From NCBI GenBank assembly GCA_964589175.1, contig CAZPRY010000022.1, positions 3,429 through 67,428 on the forward strand: a stretch of DNA of 64,000 nt, given 5' to 3'. The notes below the pieces were generated by a model that was given only the letters and a program-made list of their open reading frames with translations, was not told where the DNA came from and made no database searches. This document shows, piece after piece, positions 60,048 to 64,000 of the stretch. Position 1 is the stretch's first letter. Every line of letters begins with the position of its first letter. The translations under genes and the position numbers were made by a program. The stretch is from CAZPRY01 sp964589175 (GTDB lineage Bacteria; Fidelibacterota; UBA2242).

Positions 60048-60965
60048 TTACATCTCGGGTTTTATAAAAGGGATCTTCAACGGAGCATCGTTACGCTTCA
60101 TCGGCAGCAGATGGTATGTATAGCCGAATAGGTCCGCCCGTTTTCCCATGTTTTGTCGAACCCGCTCCACAATAAAATACTCATTCTGCGATAAACGCGG
60201 TTGGTCGATGGCCAGGTAGGGATAGACCCTGTACTCCCCGTGCGGGAAGTTGTTGAGTTTGGAGAAGTCGTAATTCACCGTCCAATTCAGACTTGAATCA
60301 GGCAGGATGATTTCCGGATTCATCCAACCGTCCACAAAATTGTAGATGATGATATCTTCAGGATCTCCGTCAAGGGGCTCAAAGATGATTCCGGTACGGT
60401 AGGCCGGAATGCCGACACCGGCCGACTTTCGCATGGAACTGACCCGGACTGTATCGCTAAAGGTCAGTAAATCGATGTGGACCTGCAGGTACTCGTAGGT
60501 CCCGAATTCATTTACCTCAAATAGATAACTTATCGAAGTGTTTACACTGAGTAGTTTGGGAAGGATGACCGTCTCTCTGAGATGTCCCTTCTGTGTGATG
60601 AGTGGCTGATCCTTCTCAATTTCTCCGTCGACAAAGCGAATAATTTTTTTGACGATTTTGTAATTACTGAGGTAAAAATACAGGTGTGCATCCCCGCTCA
60701 GACCGTCCCCCAGATCCTGTACATCCGCGGGCGGCATCGGAATCGAGAACTCGCCGGCTTCATCGGTATAATCGCCAACCTGGATTTCTTCCAGCCAGAC
60801 ATAGACCAGGCTTGGATCGATGTCATCACTCAGGGCTACTTTGCCTGTGATGTTTCTCGTTTCGATTTTGGCGTGAGTGGAAAACGGATTTTGCGTGCAG
60901 CAGAATACTCCCGAAAAAATGAGACAGAGAATTGTGGTCCGCAGAATTAGGCCTTGTCGCTTCAA
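60048..60965 (-). CDS. lipoprotein with carboxypeptidase-regulatory-like domain
   Basis: A 305-residue lipoprotein with adjacent cysteines at the lipobox (GVFCCTQNP). Residues about 38-125 form a beta-sandwich like carboxypeptidase regulatory domains (ITGKVALSDD, VYVWLEEIQVGDYTDEAGEFSIPMP). The remainder is beta-rich and ends at IKPEM. It follows the TonB receptor gene by 23 bp, so it likely belongs to the same operon and may act at the same import system. Function not known. Confidence 0.72.
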   Translation of the reverse strand: MKRQGLILRTTILCLIFSGVFCCTQNPFSTHAKIETRNITGKVALSDDIDPSLVYVWLEEIQVGDYTDEAGEFSIPMPPADVQDLGDGLSGDAHLYFYLSNYKIVKKIIRFVDGEIEKDQPLITQKGHLRETVILPKLLSVNTSISYLFEVNEFGTYEYLQVHIDLLTFSDTVRVSSMRKSAGVGIPAYRTGIIFEPLDGDPEDIIIYNFVDGWMNPEIILPDSSLNWTVNYDFSKLNNFPHGEYRVYPYLAIDQPRLSQNEYFIVERVRQNMGKRADLFGYTYHLLPMKRNDAPLKIPFIKPEM

Positions 60966-60988
60966 AGTGTCCTCATCGCTAGATTGAA

Positions 60989-63220
60989 TTATTTAAAGTC
61001 GAAACCGAGTGTAAAATAGATGCGTCTATCCCGCAGCGTAATTCCTTCCAGAGCCCGCTCCTTGCTGAAAATATTCCGGCCGCTGAGGCTCACGAAAGTG
61101 TGCACCCGCCACAGATTGAATGATTTTTTTATATGAATGTCGATGTTACTAAACGGAGGCAGACTCAGATCCTGGAGTTGACCGTATGAGGCCAGGATTT
61201 TTCCTTCTCGCTCGGTTTCGTAAAACCAGACGAAGTCGAGGTTGAAATTTTTAATATCCAGTGTGAAACCGGCCGTGAATTTCAGATCGGGTTTGAAGGG
61301 GAAGGCGACTTTATCGTCGATGAAATACTTCGACATAGAGGAGTTCAAACTTAAGTCGCGTTTGAAAAGCAGCACCTGGAAGGATGTTTCCAATCCGGTA
61401 ATCTCGGCGGAAGTGTGATTATCGAACAGCGATATGGGACTGCCGGTCATGTGGATTGTACGAAATTTATTGGAGTAGGTATTGTGAAAAACCACGCTCG
61501 TGAATTCAAACTGAGGGAAGGTACCCATGCCTGCATTGGAGAGCACGACTCCGACTTCCAGATTTTTTTTATATTCGGGCAGGAGCTTATCGCGGATGTA
61601 TCCCGGGTACCAGTACAGCTTGGCCAGGAGTTGCTGATACAGAGTCGGGATCGTATAATTTACGCCGTAGCTGAAATGTCCATTCAGTTTCATGCCGTTG
61701 AAATAGCCGATATAGGCAGTATTGATCGTGTAGGATGTTTCGTTCCAGTAATTGGCGATCGATGCCGCGGTGTCGGCGCCGGAGGCAAAATTTGGCAGGA
61801 TGTCATCCACCCATTCATGACTAAAATTGAAGGTAATCGCGTTGAGTTCGAGCGCTTTCACATTGGTCTCTCTCTCGAAATGGATTGTCGCTGCGAAACC
61901 GTTTTTATCACGGGTATAATCCTGGTCCAGGGCCCGCAGGACGTCCACATCGTTTAACTTACGGATATCGGTATAACTCAGGTCGGCTGAGTCATGAATG
62001 TAGTTCAGAAAGAGATCGTACTGATTCAGGTGAAGGGTCTGGATGAAACTGTACTGAAAAGTGTTATCGAGAATTTCGCGTGTGAGATTATACGTTCCGT
62101 AGTTCCAGAAATGGCTGTCTTCGAAGTTCTGATCGGAGATCGCGAGTTTCGTATCGCCGGCCTCGAACAGTTTCACGGAATAATTGATACTCTTTACGCC
62201 CTGTGCAAGGTCGATGGTGTTAGCGTAATGGAGATTATCGTAGCTGCGTTCGGTGGATATGTAGTTCGCCCGCAGCTGATGCCTTTTGCGGCCTTCCATC
62301 TGCTTTCCGAATTCATAGGCGAGATTGACCGTGTTGTTCTCCGATTTGTGCAGCATCTGCGTATCGAATTCGGAGCTTTCCATGTATTGCAACGTCGATC
62401 CGGCTCTCTGTACGGAGGAAAAGAGTTTCAGACCATGGATATTCTTATAGAAATTGACTCCCCAATCGCCCGAATCATAGGTGCCGACACGCTGGCTGAA
62501 ACGGAGTAAGTAATCCTGTTCCAGGCGGGGAATGAAATTAATTACGGCCGACGATCCGAAAGCTCCAAACGAGGCGGAGTTGCTTCCTTTAATCACATCG
62601 ATCTGTTGAATCGAGGCGGGATTGATCAGGGACAGATCGAAGAGATTATCGAAATTGTTGTTAATGCGTACACCGTCGTAGAGAATCATTACTTCGTAGT
62701 TATTCGATCCGCGTATGGAGATGGATTTTCGCCCGCTGATATCCTCATCGATAGTCGTACTCTGGTCGGAAGCCAGGATATCGGCGGCATCCACAAAGCC
62801 TTTGGCCTCGAATTCATCGGCCGAGATCTGCGTTACGCTGTTGTTCATCGGTTGATCGTATTGAAAATATTTACGATTGGCTTCGACCTGTACCTCGCGC
62901 AATTCGATGTTTTTCAGACTGAGGATCACATCTTTGTGTTTGCTCAACTCTTCAACGGAGATCAGTTTTTTGTGATAGGCGATATGTGAAATTACCAGTT
63001 CTCCATCCATGTTGGCATTGGGGATCAAAAAGATGAAGCTACCATCTTTGCTCGTGACGGTGCCGAAATCGGTTCCTTTGAGAGTGATGTTGACGTCGGG
63101 GATGCCTTTGCTGGTCAGCGAATCACAGACCGTGCCGCTCAGGTAAAAAGGCGCCGCCGATAGAATCTCTCCGGCGACCAGCCCTGCGCAAAGGATCAGG
63201 AAATATTTTGCTAATTTCAT
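60989..63220 (-). CDS. TonB-dependent receptor with N-terminal carboxypeptidase-like domain
   Basis: A 743-residue outer-membrane receptor. After the signal peptide comes a CarboxypepD_reg-like domain (about 25-110: LSGTVCDSLTSKGIPDVNIT), then the plug (about 125-230: QISADEFEAKGFVDAADIL, SIRGSNNYEVMILYDGVRIN, VIKGSNSASFGAFGSSAVIN) and a 22-strand-type barrel ending YFTLGFDFK. The start at 63220 gives a clean signal peptide. Lipoprotein genes lie on both sides on the same strand; the ligand is unknown. This is a different subtype from the receptor at the left edge. Confidence 0.9.
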   Translation of the reverse strand: MKLAKYFLILCAGLVAGEILSAAPFYLSGTVCDSLTSKGIPDVNITLKGTDFGTVTSKDGSFIFLIPNANMDGELVISHIAYHKKLISVEELSKHKDVILSLKNIELREVQVEANRKYFQYDQPMNNSVTQISADEFEAKGFVDAADILASDQSTTIDEDISGRKSISIRGSNNYEVMILYDGVRINNNFDNLFDLSLINPASIQQIDVIKGSNSASFGAFGSSAVINFIPRLEQDYLLRFSQRVGTYDSGDWGVNFYKNIHGLKLFSSVQRAGSTLQYMESSEFDTQMLHKSENNTVNLAYEFGKQMEGRKRHQLRANYISTERSYDNLHYANTIDLAQGVKSINYSVKLFEAGDTKLAISDQNFEDSHFWNYGTYNLTREILDNTFQYSFIQTLHLNQYDLFLNYIHDSADLSYTDIRKLNDVDVLRALDQDYTRDKNGFAATIHFERETNVKALELNAITFNFSHEWVDDILPNFASGADTAASIANYWNETSYTINTAYIGYFNGMKLNGHFSYGVNYTIPTLYQQLLAKLYWYPGYIRDKLLPEYKKNLEVGVVLSNAGMGTFPQFEFTSVVFHNTYSNKFRTIHMTGSPISLFDNHTSAEITGLETSFQVLLFKRDLSLNSSMSKYFIDDKVAFPFKPDLKFTAGFTLDIKNFNLDFVWFYETEREGKILASYGQLQDLSLPPFSNIDIHIKKSFNLWRVHTFVSLSGRNIFSKERALEGITLRDRRIYFTLGFDFK

Positions 63221-63248
63221 GCTGCCTTCGATTTGATTGCGATCGTCA

Positions 63249-63734
63249 TTACTGTTTATACTCTTCCTCGACGATGGTACTGTATCTCCATCCCCGGATA
63301 GTGCCATTCAGCGCCGTAAAACCAGAATATATGTCTGATGAATTCTGCTGGAATATTTCATCATCTACCAGAATCCTGGCCGTGATTCTCACGTCGCTGC
63401 CCCAGGCCGCGTTTCCCCGGACGATCATCGCTACTTCCGTGTCCTCGCAGGAAGTAAACGAGTAGGTCCAGGGAAGTTCTACCGTCGGCATTACCACGTG
63501 TTCTGCGTTGGCGTTCAGCACATCGACGTAAGCCGTCGGAACGTTCCCCTCGACCTCGTAGCATACCGTATAATCAAGATAGACGATTTTGCGGTACAAC
63601 AGCGGATTTTCCTCGCAGCTCAACAGAAAAAGGAGCCCAAACGCCAGTAGGCTGAAAAACGGAATCCGGCTTTTTCGGATGATTTTTCGACAAATGAAAT
63701 TCAGATTGGGCGCTTTTCTATTTTCCCGAATCAT
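63249..63734 (-). CDS. small lipoprotein, paralogue of the next gene
   Basis: A 161-residue lipoprotein with leader FFSLLAFGLLFLLSC. The mature part is beta-rich, with VYLDYTVCYEVEG, PTVELPWTYSFTSC and a C-terminal GTIRGWRYSTIVEEEY. A similar ending occurs in the neighbour (GGMIYGSNFTAIIEESY), so the two are paralogues. The ATG at 63734 has GAGGAAAG and overlaps the neighbour's stop by 17 bases. Both precede the TonB receptor gene in the same operon; possibly they are substrate-binding accessory lipoproteins. Confidence 0.72.
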   Translation of the reverse strand: MIRENRKAPNLNFICRKIIRKSRIPFFSLLAFGLLFLLSCEENPLLYRKIVYLDYTVCYEVEGNVPTAYVDVLNANAEHVVMPTVELPWTYSFTSCEDTEVAMIVRGNAAWGSDVRITARILVDDEIFQQNSSDIYSGFTALNGTIRGWRYSTIVEEEYKQ

Positions 63735-64000
63735 AGCTTTCCTCAATAATTGCGGTAAAATTGCTGCCGTAGATCATGCCGCCCACGCCGGAAATCGGAT
63801 TCCCGGTTTCACTGGTATCGGTCAAAAACAGGGAGTTTTCGACGTAGATACTGGCGTCGATGCGTCCCGTAGTTCCGGAGGCGAAAGCGATCAGACTGGC
63901 GTAAAAGTCGTCGGATTTTGTGAATGTATATGCAAAAGGCAGTGCGGCTTCGCGAAAGGTTTTCATAGTTCCGTCTGCGTCTGTCAGCTGAATGGTCGCC
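63718..64000 (-). CDS. lipoprotein-like protein, 5' end outside window
   Basis: The frame is open to the window edge, so only the C-terminal 90 or so residues are seen. They read TIQLTDADGTMKTFREAAL and end with FTAIIEESYDSGK, homologous to the C-terminus of the gene 63249-63734. Its stop lies inside the next gene's start region (overlap ATG to TAG). Same strand and spacing place it at the head of the TonB receptor operon. Confidence 0.65.
   Translation of the reverse strand, partial: ATIQLTDADGTMKTFREAALPFAYTFTKSDDFYASLIAFASGTTGRIDASIYVENSLFLTDTSETGNPISGVGGMIYGSNFTAIIEESYDSGK

Overview
The window looks like a chromosomal contig from a Gram-negative bacterium of the FCB superphylum, probably a KSB1- or Calditrichota-like candidate lineage. 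Three secreted proteins end in the same kind of 79-residue YPNPFN-type C-terminal sorting domain (type IX secretion). There are two TonB-dependent receptors, many lipoproteins with clear lipoboxes, and a protease-propeller-Omp85 barrel fusion. The lineage call is inference from protein style. No rRNA, tRNA or CRISPR array was seen. A run of 100 N (35398-35497) marks a scaffold gap, so the window comes from a draft assembly.

Layout. 1-6.1 kb (+): end of a TonB receptor, a methyltransferase, a LysM lipoprotein with terminator, then an SSS symporter and an APC permease. 6.1-14.8 kb (-): a coupled envelope operon (protease/propeller/barrel fusion, two propeller lipoproteins, a small membrane protein), a two-gene unit of unknown function, and a secreted CotH-family protein. 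15.0-16.6 kb (+): an AT-rich foreign-looking two-gene cassette whose first gene has no ordinary start codon. 16.8-23.5 kb: a 2-hydroxyacid dehydrogenase (-), then a histidine kinase and NtrC-type regulator directly followed by tandem palindromes, a sigma-54-like promoter, two calcium-repeat proteins and a barrel-like protein. 23.6-31.9 kb: ferritin-like protein, GH32, GH38 (catalytic Asp replaced by Cys), a repeat array, a DEAD-box helicase and a PflX-like radical SAM protein. 32.3-35.7 kb: a secreted metallopeptidase lipoprotein and a transglutaminase-like lipoprotein cut by the gap.

35.7-40.1 kb is a repeat-rich accessory island. Two copies of a dispersed repeat flank it, it holds three tandem arrays all built on a 21-bp period, and it carries an AT-rich TPR plus HEPN gene pair. 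40.1-52.6 kb: a serine hydrolase, a large LTD/CotH protein, hemolysin III, three outer-membrane-like proteins (two are tandem paralogues), a vapB antitoxin with a wrecked vapC, a sorted deacetylase, GNAT, M20 peptidase and a PepSY-like lipoprotein. 52.9-64 kb: an MFS transporter, a lipoprotein, an SDR, a self-regulated regulator/membrane-protein operon with a homopolymer frameshift, a DUF5009-type acyltransferase, an Ldh2-family pseudogene, and a TonB receptor operon with lipoproteins that runs off the end.

The clearest functional circuit is kinase, NtrC regulator, paired 18-bp palindromes and the calcium-repeat/barrel operon (17.9-23.5 kb). The best candidates for undescribed accessory systems are the 15.0-16.6 kb pair and the 37.1-38.3 kb TPR/HEPN pair with its surrounding 21-bp-phased arrays. 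Several decayed genes (vapC, an M20 fragment, Ldh2, and a frameshifted membrane protein) show ongoing gene loss.
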